From: Thermincola carboxydiphila
GTDB lineage: Bacteria; Bacillota; Thermincolia; Thermincolales; UBA2595
DNA length: 64,000 nt
Direction: 5' to 3'
NCBI GenBank assembly: GCA_016841045.1
Contig: JAENZX010000003.1
Location: 21,182 to 85,181 of the forward strand
Part shown: piece after piece, positions 55,232-63,698 of the stretch
Layout: each line of letters opens with the position of its first letter
Numbering within the stretch: the first letter of the stretch is position 1
The notes under the pieces: generated by a model
What the model saw: only the letters and a program-made list of their open reading frames with translations
Databases searched by the model: none
Told to the model about the DNA's origin: nothing
Translations under genes and position numbers: made by a program

Positions 55232-56581
55232 ATGTTCAAGAAAGTACTCATTGCAAATAGAGGGGAAATAGCATTAAGAATAATCAGAGCATGCAGGGAG
55301 ATGGACATTAGGACTGTAGCTGTGTACTCTGAAGCAGACCGGGATTCACTGCATGTCAAATTTGCCGATGAGGCATTTTGTATAGGACCAGCGCAATCGA
55401 CAAGGAGTTATCTGAATAAAGCAAATATCATTAGTGCCGCAAAGGTTTCCGGGGCAGATGCCATTCACCCTGGTTACGGTTTTCTGGCAGAAAATGCCGA
55501 GTTTGCAGAGATTTGCGAAACTTGTGGCATCACCTTTATCGGGCCGTCTATGGAAGCTTTGGAAAATATGGGAGCTAAAGCTGTTGCCAGGGAGACTATG
55601 ATAAAGGCAGGGATTCCGGTAGTTCCTGGTACTGAGGGTGTCATTACCGATATGGATGAGGCTGTCAAGATAGCTCAGGAAATTGGTTATCCTGTCATGA
55701 TTAAGGCTTCAGCTGGCGGTGGTGGAAAAGGGATGCGCATAGCCCAGTCCAAAAATGACCTGATGCAGGCTATCCAGACTGCTCAGGCAGAAGCAGCAGC
55801 TGCTTTTGGGAATGCTGAGGTATATATAGAGAAGTATGTTGAAGAACCGAGGCATATAGAGTTTCAGATACTTGCCGATAAGAAAGGTAACACTGTTTAC
55901 CTAGGCGAAAGGGACTGTTCCATACAAAGACGCAATCAAAAGCTGGTTGAGGAAGCGCCGTCAACTGCATTAACGCCAGAACTTCGTAAAACAATGGGTG
56001 AAATAGCCGTAAAAGCAGCCAAAGCAGTAAATTACTATAATGCCGGTACTGTAGAGTTCTTGTTGGATAAGCATAATAACTACTTCTTTATCGAAATGAA
56101 CACAAGGATTCAGGTAGAACACCCTGTAACAGAGCTGATTACGGGTATAGATCTGATAAAAGAACAAATACGTATTGCTGCCGGAGAAGATCTGGGGTAT
56201 ACTCAGGAAGATATTAAAATTAACGGATGGGCTATAGAATGTAGGGTTAACGCTGAAGACCCCGCTCGTAACTTTATGCCTTCACCTGGAAAGTTAACGG
56301 AATACGTGGCTCCAGGGGGGATGGGTATAAGAGTTGATAGTGCAGCCTATGAAGGTTACTCTATTTCGCCATATTATGATTCTATGATCGCCAAGCTTAT
56401 TGTTTGGGGGAAAGATCGTGATGAAGCGATTGCAAGAATGAAAAGAGCTCTGGAAGAATATGTTGTTGAGGGTGAGGGAGTTAAAACAACTATCCCGTTC
56501 CACCTTAGGATTTTGGATAACGCATTTTTTCAGAGGGGTGATTTCTACACTAACTTTATTCAGAGAAGACTGGAAGATTAG
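55232..56581 (+). CDS. accC: Biotin carboxylase
   Basis: 449 residues, full length for AccC/PycA. ATP-grasp fold with [20 protein letters not shown], the glycine-rich loop [11 protein letters not shown], the [20 protein letters not shown] region and [16 protein letters not shown]. It carboxylates the biotin carried by the preceding protein. GGGAGGTG precedes the ATG. Confidence 0.95.
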   Translation: MFKKVLIANRGEIALRIIRACREMDIRTVAVYSEADRDSLHVKFADEAFCIGPAQSTRSYLNKANIISAAKVSGADAIHPGYGFLAENAEFAEICETCGITFIGPSMEALENMGAKAVARETMIKAGIPVVPGTEGVITDMDEAVKIAQEIGYPVMIKASAGGGGKGMRIAQSKNDLMQAIQTAQAEAAAAFGNAEVYIEKYVEEPRHIEFQILADKKGNTVYLGERDCSIQRRNQKLVEEAPSTALTPELRKTMGEIAVKAAKAVNYYNAGTVEFLLDKHNNYFFIEMNTRIQVEHPVTELITGIDLIKEQIRIAAGEDLGYTQEDIKINGWAIECRVNAEDPARNFMPSPGKLTEYVAPGGMGIRVDSAAYEGYSISPYYDSMIAKLIVWGKDRDEAIARMKRALEEYVVEGEGVKTTIPFHLRILDNAFFQRGDFYTNFIQRRLED

Positions 56582-56584
56582 TGG

Positions 56585-56613
56585 TTTGCAAAAAATGGGG
56601 GTTTTGGTATAAT
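56585..56613 (+). promoter_or_regulatory. Promoter of the asp23 operon
   Basis: -35 TTTGCA (56585-56590), 17-bp spacer, -10 TATAAT (56608-56613) with an extended TGG before it. It lies between accC and the Asp23 gene. Confidence 0.65.
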
Positions 56614-56651
56614 ATCTATATAGGCGTTACCGAATAAAAGGAGGTAACTAT

Positions 56652-57053
56652 ATGGACAGTAAAGAATTTATAGAACCCCGCGACACCGAATTGGGCAGCA
56701 TTCGTATCGCGGATGAAGTGGTTGCAATCATTGCAGGCTTAGCGGCTACCGAAATTAAAGGTGTCGCAGGCATGAGCGGTGGACTTGCCGGTGGTATTGC
56801 TGAGATGCTGGGCAGGAAGAACCTCTCTAAGGGAGTAAAGGTAGAAGTAGGAGAAAAAGAAGCAGCAGTAGACATGTTCGTAATAGTTGAGTACGGGGTA
56901 AGAATTCCGGAAGTTTCAATGCGAATTCAGGAAAATGTAAAAAGGGCTATTGAAACTATGACTGGGTTGAGTGTTGTGGAGGTAAACATTCACATTCAGG
57001 GTGTTGTTTTCCCCAGTTTGGAACACAAAGAAGAAGAAATCAGAGTTCGATAA
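56652..57053 (+). CDS. Asp23/Gls24 family envelope stress protein
   Basis: 133 residues. The family pattern LGSIRIADEVVAIIAGLAAT and EVNIHIQGVVF is clear. Proteins of this family are held at the membrane by AmaP, which is encoded next. It is the YqhY/Asp23-like protein common between acc genes and nusB in Firmicutes. GGAGGTAAC before ATG. Confidence 0.9.
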   Translation: MDSKEFIEPRDTELGSIRIADEVVAIIAGLAATEIKGVAGMSGGLAGGIAEMLGRKNLSKGVKVEVGEKEAAVDMFVIVEYGVRIPEVSMRIQENVKRAIETMTGLSVVEVNIHIQGVVFPSLEHKEEEIRVR

Positions 57054-57058
57054 ACAAA

Positions 57059-57084
57059 TTAACCCCCTGATATCAGGGGGTTAA
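57059..57084. other. Perfect 26-bp palindrome between asp23 and amaP
   Basis: Both halves match exactly (TTAACCCCCTGAT/ATCAGGGGGTTAA). There is only a weak T-run. The purine-rich half contains AGGGGG upstream of the following gene, so the hairpin might limit read-through or hide a ribosome site. Confidence 0.65.
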
Positions 57085-57115
57085 GCTGGTTTTTATGCGA
57101 AGGGAGCTGAACCTT

Positions 57116-57667
57116 TTGGGTTTTTTGGACAGGTCTTTGATGGTAATATATACCCTTGGTATTATGGCCGCATTATTTCTTTCCGGTCTTGCAGCCCTGG
57201 GGTGGACAGACCCGTTGAATTTTTTACAGGTTTCCTTACTGTATGACAGGGATAGAGTAATTATTGGCAGTGTCATTGTATTTTTTCTGTTCCTAAGTTT
57301 GAAGTTTTTCCTTCAGGCATTGTCTAGGCCCGCATCTCCAGAAAGGGCATTGGTAAAAGAAACGAAAATTGGCCAGATTAGTGTGTCTCTAAATGCGCTG
57401 GAAAACATGTCTTATAGGGTTGCAAACCAAGTAAAAGGTGTGCAGGACATTAAGCCAAAGGTCGCATATTATCCCGAAGGGATTAAAGTTTTAATAAAAG
57501 TTGTACTCAGCCCTGATGTCAGTGTTCCGGAAGTAACGGATGAAATTCAGGCAAAAGTTAAGAATTACATATTTGAACATGTGGGGATTAATGTTGCAGT
57601 TGTAAAAATACTGGTAGAGGATATTTCATCTGATATAAGTAAAGGAATGCCTCGTAAGTTGAATTAG
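57116..57667 (+). CDS. amaP: Alkaline shock response membrane anchor protein AmaP
   Basis: About 183 residues from TTG 57116, nine bases after AGGGAG; it gives GFLDRSLMVIYTLGIM, the usual AmaP start. An in-frame ATG at 57095 is possible, but its ribosome site would be inside the palindrome. Two membrane helices, then a soluble Asp23-like domain. It anchors Asp23 to the membrane. Confidence 0.85.
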   Translation: MGFLDRSLMVIYTLGIMAALFLSGLAALGWTDPLNFLQVSLLYDRDRVIIGSVIVFFLFLSLKFFLQALSRPASPERALVKETKIGQISVSLNALENMSYRVANQVKGVQDIKPKVAYYPEGIKVLIKVVLSPDVSVPEVTDEIQAKVKNYIFEHVGINVAVVKILVEDISSDISKGMPRKLN

Positions 57668-57682
57668 AAAGAGGTGTCAGTT

Positions 57683-57898
57683 TTGTCCGGTGGCAGTTGG
57701 CAGGATTTCGTAGAAAATAATCTTGGAAAGCTTTTAGGCGGCGGCGTAGGGTTGCTCCTTGGATGGATGGTAATTCAATATGGCCTCTTTGAAACACTCT
57801 TTGTATTAATCATGGTGGTCGGCGGTTATCTCCTGGGTAAGCGACTTGATGAGGGGGAAACTTTAAACTCTGTTATTAACAGGATATTTAAAAGGTAG
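57683..57898 (+). CDS. DUF2273 small membrane protein
   Basis: 71 residues from TTG 57683 behind GAGGTG. Glycine-rich two-helix pattern (LGKLLGGGVGLLLGWMVI and a second helix near 35-50). DUF2273 proteins are regular neighbours of amaP in Asp23 operons. Confidence 0.85.
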   Translation: MSGGSWQDFVENNLGKLLGGGVGLLLGWMVIQYGLFETLFVLIMVVGGYLLGKRLDEGETLNSVINRIFKR

Positions 57899-57942
57899 AG
57901 AGGGAAAACTATTTATACCAAGAGTTTTTTCAGGAGGTTCAA

Positions 57943-58377
57943 ATGAAGAGAAGAGCTGCACGTCAAGCGGCAGTACAGGCGCTTTATCAAATAGATATTG
58001 CAAAAGTAGATGTTGATAGAGCTATTGCGTTTGTTGTTGAGGAAAATAATTTAAGTAAGGTTCAGGAAGAATTTGTTATTAAGCTAACTACGGGTGTTAT
58101 AAGTAATTTAAGTGAGATAGATGGCATAATCAAGGATATTGCCCTGGAATGGGATATTGAGCGGATGGCTGCAGTAGACCGGAATATCCTAAGGCTTGCT
58201 CTTTTTGAAGTATGTTATTCAACTGAGGTGCCTCCAAGTGTGGCTGCTAATGAGGCAATTGAGCTTGGCAAAATTTTTAGTACTTCTGATTCAGGAAGAT
58301 TTATCAATGGAATCCTTGGCAAGGTATTGGCAAACCCTGAGCAGTATAGAAAGGTAGAAAGTGAAACCGGAGTGTAG
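57943..58377 (+). CDS. nusB: Transcription antitermination factor NusB
   Basis: 144 residues, all-helical. RRAARQAAVQALYQIDI at the start and AANEAIELGKIFSTSDSGRF near the end are NusB signatures. It acts in rRNA antitermination with NusE. CAGGAGGTTC precedes the ATG. The gene after it starts two bases after the stop. Confidence 0.94.
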   Translation: MKRRAARQAAVQALYQIDIAKVDVDRAIAFVVEENNLSKVQEEFVIKLTTGVISNLSEIDGIIKDIALEWDIERMAAVDRNILRLALFEVCYSTEVPPSVAANEAIELGKIFSTSDSGRFINGILGKVLANPEQYRKVESETGV

Positions 58378-58379
58378 AA

Positions 58380-59339
58380 ATGGAACTATTTCTTGGAATT
58401 GACACAAGTTGTTATACTACTTCCCTCGCATTAATTGACGGTGAGGGAAATTTATTTTCCCAGGCCAGAAAACTGCTTCGAGTACCTGAGGGAGGGCGTG
58501 GTTTAGCTCAAAACGAAGCAGTTTTTCAACATGTTGCCAACATCCCTGTGCTTCTTAATAGTCTCATTAAGAGTCACGGAACACTGCAGATTACGGCAGT
58601 GGCTGCAAGCACCAGACCTCGCCCTGTAGAAGGTTCATATATGCCCGTTTTCAAAGTCGGGGAAAGTTTTGGCAGATCGATTGCTGCTCTCTACGGGTTA
58701 CCTTTTATTGAAACAACACATCAGGAAGGGCATGTTGCAGCAGGAATTTGGTCAGCGCAGGGGCCCCGGGAGGAAGAATTCCTGGCGGTACATGTCTCTG
58801 GGGGAACAACAGAATTGCTTAAAATCAAGAAGGGTGCGTTAGATACAGGTCACTTCTTTGAGATTAAACTCATGGGTGGGAGCAAAGATTTACATGCCGG
58901 CCAGTTTGTAGACAGGATTGGGGTTCAGCTTGGCCTTCCTTTCCCGGCCGGTCCACACCTGGAAAAACTGGCGGCAGATTCGTTAGGTGAGTATTCAATT
59001 CCATCTTCGGTCAAGGGTTACGATCTTAGTTTTTCTGGTCCTGAGGCAGCAGCCTTAAGAATGATCAATGGTCAAATTCAGCCTTCTGAAATAGCCAGGG
59101 CGGTTGAAAAATGTATTGTTAATTCTCTCGAAAAAATAATTAGAAAAGCAGTTACTGAAAAACAGCTAAAAAGTGTACTGGTTGTTGGAGGGGTTGCTGC
59201 TAACAGCTTCATACGGGAGCGACTGGCAAATAAACTAATGAGTACACATATTAAACTGTTTTTTGCGGAGCCTGCTTTAAGCAGTGATAATGCGGTAGGA
59301 GCTGCTGTAATTGGTATGAATAAATATACTGGACAGTAA
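58380..59339 (+). CDS. TsaD/Kae1-like paralogue
   Basis: 319 residues with the ASKHA-fold pattern LGIDTSCYTTSLALID, the metal-binding THQEGHVAAG (two His), HVSGGTTELL and VVGGVAANSFIRERL. Family members transfer threonylcarbamoyl to tRNA position 37. The length is near TsaD (about 340), but the sequence, for example in the GRGLAQNEAVFQHV region, differs from standard TsaD, and this type is often a second copy next to nusB in Clostridia. No tsaB or tsaE is close by. Activity is therefore uncertain. Confidence 0.75.
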   Translation: MELFLGIDTSCYTTSLALIDGEGNLFSQARKLLRVPEGGRGLAQNEAVFQHVANIPVLLNSLIKSHGTLQITAVAASTRPRPVEGSYMPVFKVGESFGRSIAALYGLPFIETTHQEGHVAAGIWSAQGPREEEFLAVHVSGGTTELLKIKKGALDTGHFFEIKLMGGSKDLHAGQFVDRIGVQLGLPFPAGPHLEKLAADSLGEYSIPSSVKGYDLSFSGPEAAALRMINGQIQPSEIARAVEKCIVNSLEKIIRKAVTEKQLKSVLVVGGVAANSFIRERLANKLMSTHIKLFFAEPALSSDNAVGAAVIGMNKYTGQ

Positions 59340-59429
59340 AGTAAACAAGGATTGTGACATAGGATAAGAAGAGATATATTTATAATATATTTAGTGTGCT
59401 TATAGAGAGGGCTATTGGTGGGATGAGTT

Positions 59430-60593
59430 ATGGAAGCAGAATTAAAAATTAACGAGAAGGTGCAGGCAGCCAGAAAATCGGTTATTGCCTCTTTTTTTCT
59501 GACAGGGGGAAAACTCACTGTAGGGCTACTGACAGGGAGTCTTGGAATTCTATCTGAAGCCGCCCATTCAGCATTAGACCTGGCTGCTGCTTTGATAACA
59601 TTTTTTGCTGTGAAGGTATCTGATAAGCCGGCTGATGAAGAACACCACTACGGGCACGCAAGAATCGAAAACTTATCTGCCCTGATCGAAGCTGTTCTTT
59701 TGCTTTTTACATGTTTATGGATTATCAGGGAAGCTGTACTTAGGTTATTTTATCAAGACGTAAGTGTAGAAATCAATATATGGAGTTTTTTAATTATTAT
59801 AGTATCCATAATTGTTGACTATTTGAGGTCGCAGGAATTATCGAGAGTTGCGAGAGAACAAAACAGTCAAGCTCTCGAAGCTGATGCACTGCACTTTTTG
59901 AGTGATATCTTCAGTTCATTTGTTGTTTTGATCGGTCTCATTTTTGCCAGGTTTGGCATTGAGCAGGCAGACCCGGTAGCTGCTTTTATAGTTGCTGTAG
60001 TTGTTATAGCCGCCAGTCTAAAGTTGGCCAAAAAAACTGTTGATGCACTTTTAGACAAAGCGCCTGAGGGCCTTGATAAAGAAATCACGGAGGAAATTTT
60101 AAAAATGCCGGGAGTTGCAGGTGTACACAAAGTACGACTTCGCCAGTCAGGAGGCAATATTCAGGGTGATCTCCACTTAGTGATGGATTCCAACATATCT
60201 TTTACAGATGGCCATAGAATTGCTTCTCAGGTAGAAAAAAGGTTGGCAAAGTACAACAGCGACATTGTAGTCCATTTCGAACCCGGGGTGGATTGGGAAG
60301 AATTACAGGATAAGATGCAACAAATGAAAAAAATTGCTGCCGCTGTTTTAAATGACAATTCTGCAGAATTTAACAGCTACCATAAACTTGATATTATCGA
60401 AGGTCAGAACGGGACAGTGGTTGCTACTCATATAGTGCTGCCAAAGGGATTGTCGGTAGAGGAAGCAAGGAACAGGTGTAACGATCTTGAGCAAAAAATT
60501 AAAAAACAGCTTCCTGAAGTAAGTATCCATATCCGTATTGAGCCATGTGATAACCAGTGCTCTCAATGTGGGGACAAATGTAATTTGGAATGA
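59430..60593 (+). CDS. Cation diffusion facilitator transporter
   Basis: 387 residues with six membrane helices. Metal-site motifs HSALDLAAA and DALHFLSD lie in helices 2 and 5, and EEHHYGHARIENLSALIE in between. A C-terminal cytoplasmic ferredoxin-like domain ends in a cysteine tail, PCDNQCSQCGDKC. It probably exports Zn, Fe, Mn or a similar ion. Near the cad-like operon, but separated by two terminators. Confidence 0.88.
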   Translation: MEAELKINEKVQAARKSVIASFFLTGGKLTVGLLTGSLGILSEAAHSALDLAAALITFFAVKVSDKPADEEHHYGHARIENLSALIEAVLLLFTCLWIIREAVLRLFYQDVSVEINIWSFLIIIVSIIVDYLRSQELSRVAREQNSQALEADALHFLSDIFSSFVVLIGLIFARFGIEQADPVAAFIVAVVVIAASLKLAKKTVDALLDKAPEGLDKEITEEILKMPGVAGVHKVRLRQSGGNIQGDLHLVMDSNISFTDGHRIASQVEKRLAKYNSDIVVHFEPGVDWEELQDKMQQMKKIAAAVLNDNSAEFNSYHKLDIIEGQNGTVVATHIVLPKGLSVEEARNRCNDLEQKIKKQLPEVSIHIRIEPCDNQCSQCGDKCNLE

Positions 60594-60601
60594 TTTTAAC
60601 G

Positions 60602-60630
60602 ACCTGTTATTGAAACGGGTTTATTTTTTT
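60602..60630 (+). terminator. Terminator after the cation facilitator
   Basis: ACCTGTT (60602-60608) pairs with AACGGGT (60614-60620, one G-T pair), then a T-rich run. Confidence 0.75.
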
Positions 60631-60664
60631 GGTTAAAAAGATATACTTTACCTGAGGTGAATTT

Positions 60665-60751
60665 ATGACGAATTTAAATTACGGTTTCCTCGGTGTAATA
60701 TTATTTTGTCTGGCTTTTTGGGGTGTCATGTTCTATCTTATATTTTTTTAA
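60665..60751 (+). CDS. 28-residue single-helix membrane peptide
   Basis: ATG behind TGAGGTGAATTT. Residues 1-6 are polar, the rest are one hydrophobic helix ending YLIFF. A good terminator follows at once. The package of ribosome site, short hydrophobic frame and terminator looks like a real small gene. It might be a toxin-like or regulatory peptide, but nothing supports a specific role. Confidence 0.5.
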   Translation: MTNLNYGFLGVILFCLAFWGVMFYLIFF

Positions 60752-60754
60752 GAG

Positions 60755-60779
60755 CGCCGTTTGCAGCGGCGATTTTTTT
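60755..60779 (+). terminator. Terminator after the 28-residue gene
   Basis: CGCCG (60755-60759) pairs with CGGCG (60767-60771), followed by a T-run. Confidence 0.8.
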
Positions 60780-60811
60780 GTTTTAGGAAAGAATTTTCTT
60801 GATAAAAAGGG

Positions 60812-60872
60812 TTTACAAAATATTGTCCAACATCTAAAATAACATTAGAACATTTGAACAAATATTCAAATG
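60812..60872 (+). promoter_or_regulatory. cad promoter and CadC-type operator
   Basis: -35 TTTACA (60812-60817), 17-bp spacer, -10 TAAAAT (60835-60840), start point about 60847. Just downstream is a perfect palindrome: CATTTGAA (60851-60858), 6-bp centre, TTCAAATG (60865-60872). It resembles the known cadC operator with TCAAAT/ATTTGA arms. Repressor binding here would block transcription of its own operon. Confidence 0.75.
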
Positions 60873-60896
60873 ACAATCCTTAGATGGAGGTATGAA

Positions 60897-61256
60897 ATGC
60901 AGGGTAAAATTGAAAAGTGCGATATTATATGTGTTAATCATGATGCAGTAGAACGGGTAACAAAAGATATGATGGATAATGAGTTTTTGCAGAAAATGGC
61001 TGGTATTTTCAAGGTTCTTGGAGATCCCACCAGGGTTAAGATTGTACACTGCTTATCAAAAGAAGAGCTGTGTGTATGCGACCTGGCGCAGGTACTGGAA
61101 ATGAGTATCTCAGCTATTTCACACCAACTGCGGGTGCTTCGCGACAGGAGATTGGTCAGACACCGCCGGGAGGGTAAAATTGTATACTATTCACTTGATG
61201 ATCACCACATCGTAAATCTTCTGAGAGAATGCGAAGACCATGTAAATCATGATTAG
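60897..61256 (+). CDS. cadC: CadC-like ArsR-family metal repressor
   Basis: 119 residues from ATG 60897, six bases after GGAGG. The N-terminal CDIICVNH and the ELCVCDLAQ in helix 3 hold the four cysteines that bind Cd, Pb or Bi in CadC. The winged helix follows (LEMSISAISHQLRVLRDRRL), then GKIVYYSLDD. It represses the operon until metal binds. The metal ATPase gene follows 56 bases later. Confidence 0.9.
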   Translation: MQGKIEKCDIICVNHDAVERVTKDMMDNEFLQKMAGIFKVLGDPTRVKIVHCLSKEELCVCDLAQVLEMSISAISHQLRVLRDRRLVRHRREGKIVYYSLDDHHIVNLLRECEDHVNHD

Positions 61257-61312
61257 CAATACTATAGAAAAAGACTTTAAAATTTTTACTGAAGTGATTG
61301 GGGGAGAGAAAC

Positions 61313-63469
61313 ATGAAAAATTCAGCTGCATTGCAGTCTCGGGAACAGATAGAAACTAACATCCCTGAAATGGTACAAAGCACCTTGAGGTTAACGGGTG
61401 TTGACTGACTTGACTGTGCTGGAAAGCTTGCTTCAAAGGTTGAAAAGCTTTCGGGAGTAGCTGAGGTTCAGCTAAATTTTGGTGCTGGAATTTTAAAGGT
61501 TTCCCATACTATACCGTTGGAAGAAATTATTAAGTTTATTGTTTCAAACGGTTATGGAGCTCAGGAGCCAGATGCAAATCAAGCCCCTGACATTTCTGAT
61601 AACAGAATCGGAGTTAAGTCGTTAGTAACTATCGTTTCAGGTATCTTTCTTGCTCTTGGATTTGTAATTAACTGGATTGCAGATGATAAAAGTTATGCAA
61701 CCTACTTATTTGCTGTTGCAATGATTACCGGAGGATACTATGTTTACAGGTCAGCTCTTACTTCACTTCGTAGTTTGATTCTGGATATGAATGTTCTAAT
61801 GACTGTCTCTTCGGTGGGGGCCGTTTTTATTGGTGAATGGTCAGAGGCAGCTACCGTTGTATTTTTGTTTAGCGTCGGAAATATGCTGCAGGCAAGTACA
61901 CTTGAAAAGACCCGGAAATCCATCAGCAGGATGATTGAGATGAGTCCCCGGGAGGCAAGAATATTGTCCTCTTCCGGAACAGAAAAAGCAGTACCGGTTA
62001 ATGAAGTCAGGCCCGGGGATACAGTCCTTGTTAAACCAGGAGAGTATATCCCTGTAGATGGTATCGTTGCTGCAGGTTTCTCATGGGTAAACCAGTCACC
62101 TATAACCGGTGAGTCGAGACCTATTGAAAAAACCATTGGTGATGCCGTTTTTGCAGGTACGGTTAATAACGAAGGATTTCTTAAAATAACCGTGAAACGT
62201 GAGGCTGCGGACAGTACCTTGGCTAAGATGATTGATATGGTAGAAGAAGCCCAGGCTAGAAAAGCTCCCTCACAACAATTTATCGATAAGTTTGCTCGGT
62301 ATTATACTCCAGTCGTGATAATTGGTGCTATACTCGTTGTAGTTATTCCGGTAGTTTTTCTTAACATGCCTTTTTCAGAGTGGTTTTATAAAGCTCTGGT
62401 GCTTCTGGTAATATCATGTCCCTGTGCACTGGTCATATCAACACCTGTCACAATTGTATCGGCTATAGGAAACGCTGCCCGAAACGGTGTATTGATTAAA
62501 GGTGGAGCTTACCTTGAAGCTCTTGGTAAAGTAAAAAGTATTGCCTTTGACAAAACCGGAACAATTACAACTGGGCAGTTAGTTGTGACTAGAGTTGTTA
62601 CTGTTGGGGGTGTAACAGAAAAACAACTTCTTGAAACGGCGGCAGCTGTTGAACGTTTTTCAGAACACCCTATTGCAAAGGCGGTATTAAATGAATGTAA
62701 TAGGGCTGGGAGTGATACACCTCTCTCTGAAGGATTTATATCATACCCCGGAAAGGGTGCCAGAAGCAGTATTGAAGGAAGGTTCATATATGTTGGAAAC
62801 AAACGGCTGATGGAGGAGCTGGGAATATCAACGGACCAGATTATAACTGACGAACAGGCATTGGAACTATCGGGACATTCGTTAGTATATGTTTCTTCTG
62901 ATGAGTCGTTATTGGGTCTCATAGCTATTAGTGATAAATCAAGGCATGGGGTAAAAGAACTACTCGTAAGTTTGAAAGAAGCGGGAGTGGAAGAAATTTT
63001 AATGCTCAGTGGAGATAATGAAGCCGTGGTATCCCGGGTCGCTGCAGAAGTGGGAATAGAGTCGTATGCCGCCAACCTTCTGCCGGAAGATAAAGTTAAA
63101 AGGGTTGAAGAACTAACTACAAAAGGAGTTTCTGTCATGGTTGGTGACGGCGTTAATGATGCACCTGCATTGGCAGTAACAACGGTTGGGATAGCCATGG
63201 GCGCGGCCGGTACAGATTCAGCTCTTGAGACAGCAGATGTTGCATTGATGAATGATGAATTAAGTAAAATTTCCTTTTGCTTAAATATTGGCAGGAAGAC
63301 CTTGAGCATCATAAAACAAAATGTTGTCTTGGCTATTTCATTAAAGGTGATATTTCTCATCCTGACTTTCGCCGGTATTTCTAACCTCTGGATGGCTGTT
63401 TTTGCCGATACCGGAGCATCTGTACTTGTCACTTTAAATGGAATGCGCCTTGCGCAGCTTAAGGAGTAA
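61313..63469 (+). CDS. cadA: Heavy-metal P1B-type ATPase with in-frame UGA, probable selenoprotein
   Basis: 718 residues reading through one in-frame TGA (61406-61408, residue 32). ATG 61313 follows GGGGGAGAG. The N-terminal HMA metal-binding domain reads GVD-Sec-LDCAGKLASKVEKL; family members have GMDCxxCA, so Sec takes the place of the first metal-binding cysteine. Membrane helices follow, with SPCPCALVIS (intramembrane CPC), the phosphorylation site DKTGTITTGQ, TGES and GDGVNDAPAL. It should export Cd, Zn or Pb. If TGA were a true stop, translation would have to restart (e.g. at 61517), giving an ATPase without its metal-binding domain. The downstream frame is intact. Confidence 0.85.
61406..61452 (+). 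other. Putative UGA selenocysteine codon and SECIS hairpin in cadA
   Basis: UGA 61406-61408. A hairpin follows: GAAAGCTT (61422-61429) with AAGCTTTC (61445-61452), and an inner TTCA (61432-61435) with TGAA (61441-61444), separated by a 2-nt bulge. The apical loop AAGGT (61436-61440) lies 28-32 nt after the UGA and contains GGU. Distance and loop suit the bacterial SECIS model (loop about 16-37 nt after UGA, G and U conserved). Confidence 0.72.
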
Positions 63470-63477
63470 AAAATGTC

Positions 63478-63504
63478 AAACGCCCGAATTCGGGCGTTTT
63501 TTAT
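63478..63504 (+). terminator. cad operon terminator
   Basis: AAACGCCCG, loop AATT, CGGGCGTTT and T residues. From 63505 to 63698 no gene is seen; a 7-bp hairpin TTATGAG/CTCATAA lies at 63645-63662. Confidence 0.9.
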
Positions 63505-63698
63505 ATATTGCAGCTATCCGCGGCCAAATTTTAAAAGGAATATAGCTATAATAATTAGTTTATCCGATAGCTAAACGCTGCTAAGAAACGTTCAATAATA
63601 ATGTCTTTAGGGTGTCACCAACTGCGTCTAGATTACATAAGCTATTATGAGTCACCTCATAACTACGTTAATAATTAAAAACAATGGAGGTAATTGTA

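Noticed and set aside
62509..63432. 307-residue minus-strand frame opposite cadA
   Set aside because: Ser/Thr-rich mirror of the ATPase gene, with no ribosome site or domain.
61517..63469. Metal ATPase starting at 61517 as the true gene
   Set aside because: No ribosome site there, and the in-frame sequence upstream from 61313 encodes a good HMA domain with a proper start.
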